DNA of 6,420 bases from Candidatus Cloacimonadota bacterium (GCA_021772705.1 JAJFLN010000584.1:1-6420), one strand, 5' to 3'. Counted from the stretch's first letter, positions 1-5,863 are shown. The notes: a model not told the origin generated them from the sequence alone. Translations and numbers: made by a program.

Positions 1-1
1 C

Positions 2-658
2 CCGACGATCTTCGGCACCTACGGCTTCACGGAATCGAAGATGGCCTGGGGCGAGTGTCCCACCAAGCTCGGTACCTCCAGCGGATATCACACCTATCCC
101 GACATGGAAGTCTTCGAGATCATCAACCCCGAGACAGGCGAACCGTGCGACGAGGGTGAAGGCGGAGAGATCGTCTACAGCTCCATCGACGCCAGAGGCA
201 GCGTGGTCCTCAGATACAGGACCGGCGACTTTGCCCGAGGTGGGATGGTCTGGGAACCATGCCCTCACTGCAATCGATCGATTCCTCGAATCTCCAGCGA
301 CATCACCCGGGCCTCCAACGAGAAGAGCATGCAGTTCTCGAAGGTCAAGGGGACCCTGGTGAATCTGAACAGCCTGGCCTACCTGCTCTCGGACATGCGA
401 GAAGTGGACGAGTGGCAGGTGGAGATCCGCAAGAAGGACAACGACCCTCTCGAGATGGACGAACTCGTGCTCTACGTGGCGGTCAAGGCCGACGTCGAAA
501 CGGGTCCATTCGAGGAGAAGCTCCGGAAAGCAATCCTGAGCGACATCGAGGTCAGCCCGAATTACATCGAGTTCTGCCCCCTTGATGATGTCCTCACCCG
601 TCTGGGAATGGAAACGGAGCTGAAGGAGAAGCGGATTCTGGACACTCGACCCAAGTAG
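2..658 (+). CDS. PaaK/CapK-like adenylate-forming ligase, 5'-truncated
   Basis: This is the C-terminal 218 codons of a protein whose start lies before the window; the frame is open from base 2. Seen: a YGFTE motif at visible residues 7-11, the aromatic-G-x-T-E signature of ANL (acyl-CoA synthetase-like) enzymes, and YRTGD at 72-76, whose Asp binds the ATP ribose in the family. A CPHC pair at 87-90 followed by IPRI matches the zinc-knuckle-like stretch of phenylacetate-CoA ligases (PaaK/CapK). The small C-terminal domain follows, with KVKGTLVNLNSL where PaaK has its hinge and RGVNVFP-like stretch. The tail ETELKEKRILDTRPK holds the probable catalytic Lys region. Family role: activation of a carboxylic acid as the acyl-AMP, then usually transfer to CoA. 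The substrate cannot be read because the acid-binding pocket is mostly upstream. The hinge region departs from classical PaaK, so a CapK or acyl-transferring relative is possible. Family call firm; reaction uncertain. Confidence 0.85.
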   Translation, partial: PTIFGTYGFTESKMAWGECPTKLGTSSGYHTYPDMEVFEIINPETGEPCDEGEGGEIVYSSIDARGSVVLRYRTGDFARGGMVWEPCPHCNRSIPRISSDITRASNEKSMQFSKVKGTLVNLNSLAYLLSDMREVDEWQVEIRKKDNDPLEMDELVLYVAVKADVETGPFEEKLRKAILSDIEVSPNYIEFCPLDDVLTRLGMETELKEKRILDTRPK

Positions 659-679
659 ATCGGGTATTCATCGTCATTG

Positions 680-709
680 AAAGGGCCGGCGCCATCGCAC
701 CGGCCCTTT
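680..709 (+). terminator. Intrinsic-terminator-like hairpin after the ligase gene
   Basis: A perfect 10-bp stem, AAAGGGCCGG (680-689) with CCGGCCCTTT (700-709), encloses a 10-base loop and lies 21 bases after the ligase stop codon. The T-run is only three bases and is followed by CGGGGC, so it is a short-tract terminator. Its A-rich left arm and T-rich right arm could make it work in both directions. Confidence 0.7.
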
Positions 710-714
710 CGGGG

Positions 715-907
715 CGCAAGTCATGCCGGGGGGCAGCCCCCGTTGATTATCACGGAGGGCACAGGGAACACAGAGGTTTTTGGGTGGAGCGGTGAGGTGT
801 CGAGCAGAGGGGCGTATGGGGCCGACTCTTGACCCGATACCTGACGCCTCGAGTACGAACCTTCGTCAAAGAACCTCTGTGTTGTCCGTGAACTCTGTGT
901 AACTTCT
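715..907. repeat. Dispersed repeat element with nonamer-array arms (copy 1)
   Basis: This fills the ligase-GNAT spacer. A G/C hairpin (GGGGG 729-733 with CCCCC 737-741) is followed by three 9-bp units at 751-777 (CACGGAGGG, CACAGGGAA, CACAGAGGT) and then TTTTTGGG. After a core of about 95 bp come three more units in inverted orientation at 873-899, which read CACAGAGTT, CACGGACAA, CACAGAGGT on the minus strand. The two arms pair as imperfect inverted repeats (about 22 of 29 positions). Its core, read on the minus strand, matches the core of the 2949-3190 copy: GCGTC, then a GTA, then AGAGTCGG followed by a C-rich end. It therefore looks like a true dispersed element and not simple low complexity. 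It encodes no credible protein. Confidence 0.8.
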
Positions 908-912
908 ACAAT
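882..912 (+). promoter_or_regulatory. Weak candidate promoter for the GNAT gene
   Basis: TACAAT at 907-912 matches five of six positions of a sigma-70 -10 box. The best upstream partner, TTGTCC at 882-887, is poor and sits 19 bp away, inside the right arm of the repeat. If used, transcription would begin around 918-920, leaving almost no leader before the TTG start at 923. Confidence 0.25.
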
Positions 913-922
913 CGCCTCACCA

Positions 923-1492
923 TTGCTGACCGTCCCAAAGCGAATCGAGACGCCGCGCCTTCTTCTGGAGAGGCTGGCGCCGGGAAACCTGGACGACTTC
1001 GCCAGGTTTCTGTCCACGCCGATGGTGACCCAGCACCTGGCCTTCCCGGCCGAGACCCGGACCTTCGCAGGAGCGGCCCAGTTGCTTCAGGACACTCTGT
1101 CCAGCTACGACACGGAGTCTCCGGTCTGCATTCTGAGGGCCACGGAACGGGCGACGGGCGCCTTCGCGGGCTGCTGCGGACTGACCCCTCTGTCGGCGCA
1201 GGACGTGGAACTCTTCTACGCTCTGTTACCCGAGTTCTGGGGCCGGGGACTGGCCTCCGAGATGGCCTCCTTCCTCTGCGGATACATCCGCCGGCAGACG
1301 AGCTTCGAGAAGGTCCATGCCTTCATCGTACCGGCCCACAGCGCCTCGATGGGAGTGGCCCTCAAGGCCGGCTTCCACGACGTTGGTTTGGTGATGAACG
1401 ACCAGTTTTCCTTCCCCGTTCATCGATTCGAGAAGAAGCTGGACCGCTGGAACCTCCCCTTCCGCTGGGGCGGATTGCCGGGCTCGAAGTGA
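923..1492 (+). CDS. GNAT-family N-acetyltransferase (RimJ/RimL-like)
   Basis: The 189-residue protein is a single-domain acetyl-CoA-dependent acyltransferase of the GNAT fold, closest in pattern to the RimJ/RimL-type Acetyltransf_3 group. Seen: the typical opening IETPRLLLERL at residues 8-18; the central strand before the cofactor site (VELFYALLP, 95-103); the pyrophosphate-binding motif A as EFWGRGLASEM at 104-114; and the late SASMGVALKAGF at 140-151, matching the usual N-x-S-x-x-v-x-e-K-x-G-F pattern. Its acceptor (protein N-terminus, amine or antibiotic) cannot be told. The start is TTG. The frame is open back to 845 but holds no ATG, GTG or other TTG, and the family opening fits this start. 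There is no Shine-Dalgarno sequence. It ends 64 bases before the convergent peptidase gene. That gap has only a weak 5-bp hairpin (1503-1517) and no T-run. Confidence 0.85.
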   Translation: MLTVPKRIETPRLLLERLAPGNLDDFARFLSTPMVTQHLAFPAETRTFAGAAQLLQDTLSSYDTESPVCILRATERATGAFAGCCGLTPLSAQDVELFYALLPEFWGRGLASEMASFLCGYIRRQTSFEKVHAFIVPAHSASMGVALKAGFHDVGLVMNDQFSFPVHRFEKKLDRWNLPFRWGGLPGSK

Positions 1493-1556
1493 AGCGGTCC
1501 GTCTAGCTTCTCGCTAGCTGAGACCATCCCTCTCCCGTCGGCGGCTGCTTGGCTGG

Positions 1557-2882
1557 CTACTGGGAGGCTTGAATCTCGATGCCGGCCAGCTCGGCCAGGG
1601 TGACCACATCCATCCGGAGGATGCTGAGGGCCAGGTCGACGTTGCAGATCCCGAACACGTCACTGGGAGTATGGTCGTTCCCGTTGTCGTCGTACTCATA
1701 CTCGAAGGTCAGGGTCGTCGGAATGCCCTTGTCCAGAAATGGGATATGGTCCGAACCCCAGGCATTGTCGGTGCGGTAGACGTCGACGTCGGGGGCGTAG
1801 GCCTGAGCGTTGGCCTGAAGACGATCCGAGAGACCATGTGAGATGGCCCGGCCCTCGAGCATCAGATCCAGTGGCGCCGTCTTGTCAAAGCTGATCATGT
1901 CCAGGTTCAACATGGCCTTCACATTCTGAAGCTCCCCCTTTTGCTGAAGCTGTTTCACGTAAGCCTTGCTGCCGTACAGTCCCTGCTCCTCACCGGAAAA
2001 GAGAAGGAAGCGGACCGTGGAGGCCGAACGGCGGCCACCCAGAATGCGTGCCATCTCCAGGACGCCGGCGGACCCGCTGGCGTTGTCATCGGCTCCCGGC
2101 GCCTGGGAGCGGTTCCAGGAGATACTGTCGATGTGAGCCCCGACGATATAGATCTGCTCCGGATGATCCGATCCGGTTATCTCGGCGACCACATTGGGCA
2201 GCTCCGTGCCCCGGACCTGAAAGGGAACGATCTCGGCTGCTAGACCGTAGGCCTTGAACTGCTCCAGCGCCCAGCTCGCGGCCTCGTTCACCTTGGGAGT
2301 GAAGGAGTGGCGCGACTCGAAAGCAATCAGCCGTCTCAAGGTGGCCACGTAGGCAGCCCGGCTGATCTGGTTGGCCAGAGGAGCGTAACTGCCATCGGCA
2401 GGCTCCACTTCCGGCAGGTGTGCCGGGCTCACGAAGACTGCTTGCCGGCTCGGGAGCGGCAGGACCTGAAGGTCGTGTCCGTCGGCGGCCAAGATTCGTC
2501 GAATACCGGCCTCGGCAGCTCGGAACACCCGGGCCGGTCCGGAGCGTGCCACCACTTCACCGTTGCCGGCGAGAAGGCCCTCGACGTCGGAGTGCTTGGA
2601 CAGGACCACGTGGAGTCCCTTGAATCCGGAGGCCCCCGGAACTGACTCCACTGTCAGGCCCTGAGCCTTCAGCCCAGAGGCGACGGCCTCGGAGGCCACC
2701 ACGAGCAGCACATTGCCCAGCTCGCACCAGTCCGTGACTCCCTCGGAGGCGCTGAGAGTATCGAGGCCAGGACGATCCAGGCCGGATACGTTGACGGACC
2801 AGACGGGCTCAGCGACCGCAACGGACACTGTCAGAGAGAAGACCAGTAACAGAACGCTCAAAGTTCTCGCGACGTGACGCAT
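1557..2882 (-). CDS. Secreted M28-family zinc aminopeptidase
   Basis: The 441-residue protein is an exported metallopeptidase that would remove N-terminal amino acids from peptides outside the cytoplasm. Residues 1-24 form a signal peptide: Arg at 2 and 6, a hydrophobic run LSVLLLVFSLTVSVAV, then A-E at the cleavage site; there is no lipobox Cys. Residues 25-170 form an N-terminal region without a recognised domain. The peptidase domain spans about 175-435 with the full M28 di-zinc set: His250 (GAHIDS, with Asp252), bridging Asp265 (GADDNASG), Glu298 as general base and Glu299 as ligand (SGEEQGLYGS), Asp328 (LNLDMI) and His404 (NDHTPSD). All are present, so it should be active. Aminopeptidase S/Ap1-type is the likeliest subgroup; carboxypeptidase Q-like activity is less likely. 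The ATG start is fixed by AAGGAG five bases upstream. It stands alone, convergent with the GNAT gene. Confidence 0.93.
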   Translation of the reverse strand: MRHVARTLSVLLLVFSLTVSVAVAEPVWSVNVSGLDRPGLDTLSASEGVTDWCELGNVLLVVASEAVASGLKAQGLTVESVPGASGFKGLHVVLSKHSDVEGLLAGNGEVVARSGPARVFRAAEAGIRRILAADGHDLQVLPLPSRQAVFVSPAHLPEVEPADGSYAPLANQISRAAYVATLRRLIAFESRHSFTPKVNEAASWALEQFKAYGLAAEIVPFQVRGTELPNVVAEITGSDHPEQIYIVGAHIDSISWNRSQAPGADDNASGSAGVLEMARILGGRRSASTVRFLLFSGEEQGLYGSKAYVKQLQQKGELQNVKAMLNLDMISFDKTAPLDLMLEGRAISHGLSDRLQANAQAYAPDVDVYRTDNAWGSDHIPFLDKGIPTTLTFEYEYDDNGNDHTPSDVFGICNVDLALSILRMDVVTLAELAGIEIQASQ

Positions 2883-2887
2883 CCCAG

Positions 2888-2893
2888 CTCCTT
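2888..2893 (-). promoter_or_regulatory. Shine-Dalgarno site of the M28 peptidase gene
   Basis: AAGGAG on the minus strand, five bases before the ATG at 2882. It is the best ribosome binding site in the window and settles the start codon. Confidence 0.85.
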
Positions 2894-2915
2894 TGGTGGA
2901 TCAGTGAAGTGCCGC

Positions 2916-2944
2916 AGTATAGCAGGCAGAGGCCCCAGTGCCAA
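2916..2944 (-). promoter_or_regulatory. Sigma-70-type promoter of the M28 peptidase gene
   Basis: On the minus strand TTGGCA (2944-2939; five of six to TTGACA) and TATACT (2921-2916; five of six to TATAAT) are separated by exactly 17 bp. A TGC directly before the -10 box gives an extended -10. Transcription would start near 2909, leaving a leader of about 27 bases with the AAGGAG site. The promoter lies just outside the repeat block that begins near 2949. Confidence 0.75.
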
Positions 2945-2948
2945 CCGT

Positions 2949-3190
2949 TCGGGCGACGGGCGGGTGCATGTCACCCAGGGGGTGGCTTCTGCTGCGATGA
3001 CTCGGGAAGTTACACCGAGCCCACAGAGCTCGCAGAGCTCACGGAGATCCTTTTGGGAGAAATCGCACTTGATGCGTCGAGTAGCTGGCTGAGAGTCGGA
3101 CCCAGGCACCCCTGTGTTCTCCGCGATCTCTGTGAGCGACCTGATCCCCAATGTTGGCGGCCCCCTACGGGACATGCACCCGGCGACGGG
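2949..3190. repeat. Dispersed repeat element with nonamer-array arms (copy 2, full length)
   Basis: The left side has a header containing GGGTGCATGTC (2962-2972) and a G-rich stretch, then four 9-bp units at 3013-3048 (CACCGAGCC, CACAGAGCT, CGCAGAGCT, CACGGAGAT). The core at about 3049-3107 contains GCGTCGAGTA and GAGAGTCGGACCC. Three inverted units follow at 3108-3134, which on the minus strand read CACAGAGAT, CGCGGAGAA, CACAGGGGT. The inverted header follows, with GACATGCACCC near 3171-3181. Header, units and core all recur in inverted order, and the core matches the one in the 715-907 element read on the minus strand. This block, together with the half copy after it, fills the spacer between the peptidase and radical SAM genes. 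I see no real gene in it. Confidence 0.8.
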
Positions 3191-3290
3191 CGGCAGTGTG
3201 ATACGCCGGGGGTGGCCTCGGTTGGCAGGATCGGGAAAGTTCACAGAGCTCGCGGAGATCACGGAGCGCACAGAGGTTTTTGGGGGCGGG
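3180..3290. repeat. Half copy of the nonamer-array repeat, running into a gene
   Basis: This is a direct repeat of the left half of the preceding element: header GGCGACGGGCGG, a GGGGGTGGC stretch, CGGGAAAGTT, then four 9-bp units at 3242-3277 (CACAGAGCT, CGCGGAGAT, CACGGAGCG, CACAGAGGT) and TTTTTGGGGG. The join CACAGAGGTTTTTGGG is identical to 769-784 in the first copy. No core or right arm follows; instead the sequence passes straight into the 3' end of the radical SAM gene, whose stop codon (3259-3261) lies inside the array. Confidence 0.8.
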
Positions 3291-4503
3291 GAGAGCCGTT
3301 GCGGAACCATTGGCCCAGATAGAACCGGGTCCGGAAGAGGTTGCGCATCAAGGCGAGCTTGGCGCGCTTCCAGGGGTGGCGATCCGGATCGTCGCTTAGG
3401 TAACGGCCCTCGTCGGGCAGCATGACCAGGCTGACATGGACGTTAGGAGCGATACCGATTGGGAGACCGTTGGCCATGCAGGCCTCGTAGAGGTGCCGGA
3501 AGACAGGCACCAGCTCCTCGACTCGAGGGGGCGGCAGGTGCTTGTAGTCCGTGCTCACCAGGGGGCGGAAGACGCAGACCGTCGGGATGGCTCCCCGCTC
3601 TGTCAGCCAGTCAATGGCGGCTATGCTGCTCTCGGGAGATTCCAGGCCGGCGATGATCTCCCCGTTGGTGGTGTCGAAGATGGGAACGCAGTACTCGATG
3701 GCATCGAGGTATCGCTGAAGTCCGTGGTTTCGTGCCTTTCCGGGACAGACCTCCTCGAAGCGAAGGGGATCGAAGATCTCGAAGCAGAATGAGACTCGGT
3801 TCACTCCCAGGGCGCGAAGATGGTGATAGCGGCTGAAGTCGGATTCCGGTGGGCACTGGACTCCTACCAGGAGACCTGTCTCTTCCTTCACGGCCTTCAC
3901 ATAGGGTTCTATGACTTCCAGATAGTTGTCTCCGTCCAGGAAGCCGGTGTTGAAATCGATGTAGGTAACGCCGGACTCGTCCCGGGCTGCCCGGACCACC
4001 TCGAGCACCTCCTCCACTCTCTTGTCCTTCTCGTCATCGTTTCCGATATTCAAGCCCGTGGAGCAGAAATGGCAGTTCTCCTTCTTGTCCCCTCCTCGCC
4101 AGAAGTCGCAGGCCCGGCCGAGATAGATCCCCAGATAGGTCCCCTGCAGGGAGCCGATGGAGGTCATGGGCTTCCCGGAGGAGGTGGTCCGGCCATACCA
4201 GCTCGGACAGGGAGAGAGACGGACGGCACATACTCTTCTCCCATTCCTCCGGATCACCGGTTCGCCCTGCTCGAAGTGAAGTGAGTATGGAGACTGGGCG
4301 GCGAAGCCCTCCGTCACCGGCACGTTGGTCCAGAGATCGCCGGGAAGGAGCAGCTCGAGCCCGCTTCCCAGGCCCGCCCGGGTCCGGAGAATCTTCCTGC
4401 CATCCTCGTCAGCCTGGCAATCTTCCGCCAGCCGGATGCCGCGGCAATAGAGGTCCAGCTTCAGAAGAGCCGGATTCTGTGACACATCCCAGTTCACGTT
4501 CAC
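3259..4503 (-). CDS. Radical SAM enzyme with stretched CX11CX2C cluster motif
   Basis: The 414-residue protein is a cytoplasmic radical S-adenosylmethionine enzyme. Residues 1-120 form an N-terminal region without a recognised fold. Then LGIYLGRAC leads to the cluster site: Cys132, eleven residues, Cys144, HF, Cys147, an arrangement like CX3CX2C but with eight extra residues in the first gap. The barrel follows with YIDFNTGF (181-188), LLVGVQCPPESD (211-222), a biotin-synthase-like CFEIFDPLRFEEVCPGK (240-256), IIAGLESPESS (283-293) and VCVFRPLVST (309-318). The reaction is unknown. The start is GTG, overlapping the UbiA stop by four bases (GTGA), which points to translational coupling and a shared pathway. 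The last ten residues (405-414) and the stop are encoded by an intruding repeat, so the original C-terminus may have been different. Superfamily call firm; reaction and substrate unknown. Confidence 0.88.
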   Translation of the reverse strand: MNVNWDVSQNPALLKLDLYCRGIRLAEDCQADEDGRKILRTRAGLGSGLELLLPGDLWTNVPVTEGFAAQSPYSLHFEQGEPVIRRNGRRVCAVRLSPCPSWYGRTTSSGKPMTSIGSLQGTYLGIYLGRACDFWRGGDKKENCHFCSTGLNIGNDDEKDKRVEEVLEVVRAARDESGVTYIDFNTGFLDGDNYLEVIEPYVKAVKEETGLLVGVQCPPESDFSRYHHLRALGVNRVSFCFEIFDPLRFEEVCPGKARNHGLQRYLDAIEYCVPIFDTTNGEIIAGLESPESSIAAIDWLTERGAIPTVCVFRPLVSTDYKHLPPPRVEELVPVFRHLYEACMANGLPIGIAPNVHVSLVMLPDEGRYLSDDPDRHPWKRAKLALMRNLFRTRFYLGQWFRNGSPRPQKPLCAP

Positions 4504-5396
4504 CTATAATACGCCACTGCGAAACCTATCTGGCACACCATCATCATCAGATACATGTGTGTCCATGACGGGTGGTTCTCCGTCTCGGCCAGCTCCTGAG
4601 GTTTCCGGATCATCAGCCAGGCCGCGTAGAGGCCCCAGGCGGAGAGACCAAAGCCGAGGAAATTGAGCCGGCCTGGATCTCCCGACAGGATTCCCAGGTA
4701 GACCCCTAGCGGGATGAGGAGAAAGGGCCAGACGAAGAAGGGCGCCACCATCCAGGCTGCCCGAATGGGGCCGAAGCGCACAGGCAACGTCAGGCATCCG
4801 TTTGCGCCATCGCCCTTCATGTCCGAGAAGTCCTTCGTGGAGGCCGCTCCCAGGAGGAAGGCTCCGAAGATCGTGCCGATGTACCAGGGCTCGAAGCTGT
4901 CCGGTGGACGCACAGTGGCCCAGCCGGCGACTTTCAGGAGAACTCCTCTTGGGATGGCGATGGTCAGGTTCGCCAGATACGTGAATCGCTTCGTACGGAA
5001 TGGAGGGACGGAGTAGAGATAGGTCGCCACAGCAGCCAGCGTCGCCAGGATGAAATAGGCCGCGCCGACCCACATCGCCAGAGCCAGGGAGAGAGCGTAG
5101 CCGGTCGAGACCAGACGGCGAGCTTCCACGACTCCCAGGTCTCCTGTCACCAGGAGCCTCTCAGGCTTGTTGATCCGATCCAGATCCAGGTCGTGAATCT
5201 GGTTGAGCCCGTTGGATGCACCGTTGAGCAATCCCCCGACGAGTGAGCCGATGAGAACCCGGGCGACGAGGGCTCCGTCGAGCGCGACGGGAGGGTCAAC
5301 GAAGTAAGCCGTCGCGGCGCCGCTCAACATTCCGACGGCCGGCGGCGCCAGCGTGAATGGGCGCATGAAGGCCCAGTAGAGCAAGACCCGACTCAT
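4500..5396 (-). CDS. UbiA-family membrane prenyltransferase
   Basis: The 298-residue integral membrane protein transfers an isoprenyl chain from its diphosphate to an acceptor such as an aromatic ring or polar head group. The two Asp-rich motifs that hold magnesium and diphosphate are present: N65-x3-D69-x3-D73 (NQIHDLDLD, followed by RINKPERL) and KD189-FSD192-MKGD196. The conserved YSVPPFRTKR sits between them at about 128-137. Around eight or nine hydrophobic segments and a length near 300 are normal for the family. The acceptor cannot be assigned; quinone, chlorophyll/heme-type and archaeal-type lipid enzymes all share these motifs. The start is ATG at 5396, because GGAG lies six bases upstream. 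ATGs at 5402 and 5408 or a TTG at 5459 would add 2, 4 or 21 residues, with poorer signals and no family similarity seen in the extension. It is first in an operon with the radical SAM gene. Confidence 0.9.
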   Translation of the reverse strand: MSRVLLYWAFMRPFTLAPPAVGMLSGAATAYFVDPPVALDGALVARVLIGSLVGGLLNGASNGLNQIHDLDLDRINKPERLLVTGDLGVVEARRLVSTGYALSLALAMWVGAAYFILATLAAVATYLYSVPPFRTKRFTYLANLTIAIPRGVLLKVAGWATVRPPDSFEPWYIGTIFGAFLLGAASTKDFSDMKGDGANGCLTLPVRFGPIRAAWMVAPFFVWPFLLIPLGVYLGILSGDPGRLNFLGFGLSAWGLYAAWLMIRKPQELAETENHPSWTHMYLMMMVCQIGFAVAYYR

Positions 5397-5402
5397 CACC
5401 AT

Positions 5403-5406
5403 CTCC
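5403..5406 (-). promoter_or_regulatory. Ribosome binding site choosing the UbiA start
   Basis: GGAG on the minus strand, six bases before the ATG at 5396. For the ATG at 5402 the same GGAG would abut the start codon, and for the ATG at 5408 it would lie inside the gene, so 5396 is the best start. Confidence 0.6.
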
Positions 5407-5499
5407 ATCGTTATGGCGGCGGACCTGTCGACGGCAACCCTTCTGTTCGCCAGGGCCAAAAGGACCCGCTGCCAGGAAGGTCACCTGCCGGCAGAGCTA

Positions 5500-5530
5500 C
5501 GGGAAGACTGAGTTCGAACTCATTTTCCCG
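5500..5530. promoter_or_regulatory. Near-palindromic candidate operator between divergent genes
   Basis: A perfect 14-bp palindrome, TGAGTTCGAACTCA (5509-5522), is flanked by a second inverted pair, CGGGAA (5500-5505) and TTCCCG (5525-5530), with gaps of three and two bases. The site lies between the UbiA start (5396) and the zinc-ribbon gene, five bases upstream of a TTGACA box. Size, symmetry and placement suit a dimeric regulator's binding site. A perfect 10-bp palindrome CTGCCGGCAG (5485-5494) lies next to it. No bound regulator is known from this window. Confidence 0.5.
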
Positions 5531-5535
5531 GTCCT

Positions 5536-5564
5536 TTGACATCTCGGAATTGCGACGGTATCTA
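5536..5564 (+). promoter_or_regulatory. Candidate promoter of the zinc-ribbon gene
   Basis: A perfect TTGACA -35 box (5536-5541) stands 17 bp before TATCTA (5559-5564), which keeps only the first three -10 bases. A start near 5571 would leave a very short leader starting at the GGAGG site. The poor -10 box beside a strong palindrome could mean an activator-dependent promoter. Confidence 0.45.
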
Positions 5565-5571
5565 TTGGTTT

Positions 5572-5576
5572 GGAGG
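5572..5576 (+). promoter_or_regulatory. Shine-Dalgarno site of the zinc-ribbon gene
   Basis: GGAGG, eight bases before the ATG at 5585. It excludes the in-frame TTG at 5570, which lies directly before this site and would leave that start with no ribosome binding site of its own. Confidence 0.75.
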
Positions 5577-5584
5577 TGGAGTCG

Positions 5585-5863
5585 ATGGGGATGCCAGCCT
5601 GCTATGTTTGCGGTCGGCAAAGTCGCAAGTTCTTGCTCAAATTCGAGGTAGAGGATCGTTACATCTGCCAGGTTTGTGAGAATGCGATGCAGGTCAAGCG
5701 AAAGACGAACTTGTTTCCCGGCAAGCCGGATTACGAGTTCTCCTCTCGCGAAACCCTCCGGATGCCCCACGCTCGTCGGAGCAAGATGATCATCTACTCC
5801 AACGAGGAGCTGACCCGCCGATACGAAGAAGAGGTCTTGGCTCTGGAGGAAAAGTACTCCTGA
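5585..5863 (+). CDS. Small zinc-ribbon protein of unknown function
   Basis: The 92-residue cytoplasmic protein is not recognised as a named family. Two CxxC knuckles, Cys6-YV-Cys9-G and Cys28-QV-Cys31, are 18 residues apart and should bind one zinc in a ribbon fold. Between them is a short strand-like stretch, KFLLKFEVEDRYIC. The middle is basic (QVKRKTNLFPGK; RMPHARRSK), and the C-terminal NEELTRRYEEEVLALEEKYS should be a charged helix or short coiled coil. Zinc ribbons of this size often serve as nucleic-acid- or protein-binding adaptors; that is general knowledge and not evidence here. The ATG at 5585 is supported by GGAGG eight bases upstream. It is divergent from the UbiA/radical SAM operon and shares a spacer with a strong palindrome. 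A weak 5-bp hairpin (CTGCG 5918-5922 with CGCAG 5929-5933) follows the stop. Confidence 0.75.
   Translation: MGMPACYVCGRQSRKFLLKFEVEDRYICQVCENAMQVKRKTNLFPGKPDYEFSSRETLRMPHARRSKMIIYSNEELTRRYEEEVLALEEKYS

Noticed and set aside
721..1017. Minus-strand open frame of 98 codons
   Set aside because: It runs through the repeat element and antisense to the GNAT start, with no family motifs.
1503..1517. CTAGC/GCTAG hairpin between the convergent GNAT and peptidase genes as a terminator
   Set aside because: The stem is only 5 bp, is not GC-rich, and is not followed by a T-run on either strand.
751..3277. Regularly spaced short repeats as a possible CRISPR array
   Set aside because: The units are 9 bp with no unique spacers between them, the blocks are short and in both orientations, and no cas gene is present.
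2858..3322. Overlapping open frames on both strands in the peptidase-radical SAM spacer (up to 150 codons)
   Set aside because: Their peptides (for example DLRELCELCG) are direct translations of the 9-bp units. They have no ribosome binding site, and each overlaps a well-supported gene end.
2..5396. Ligase, UbiA and radical SAM genes as one biosynthetic cluster
   Set aside because: The ligase is on the opposite strand, ends in its own terminator, and is separated by two unrelated genes and two repeat blocks.
5397..5459. UbiA start at the upstream TTG (5459), adding 21 residues
   Set aside because: The extension has no Shine-Dalgarno support and no membrane or family pattern; GGAG is well placed only for the ATG at 5396.
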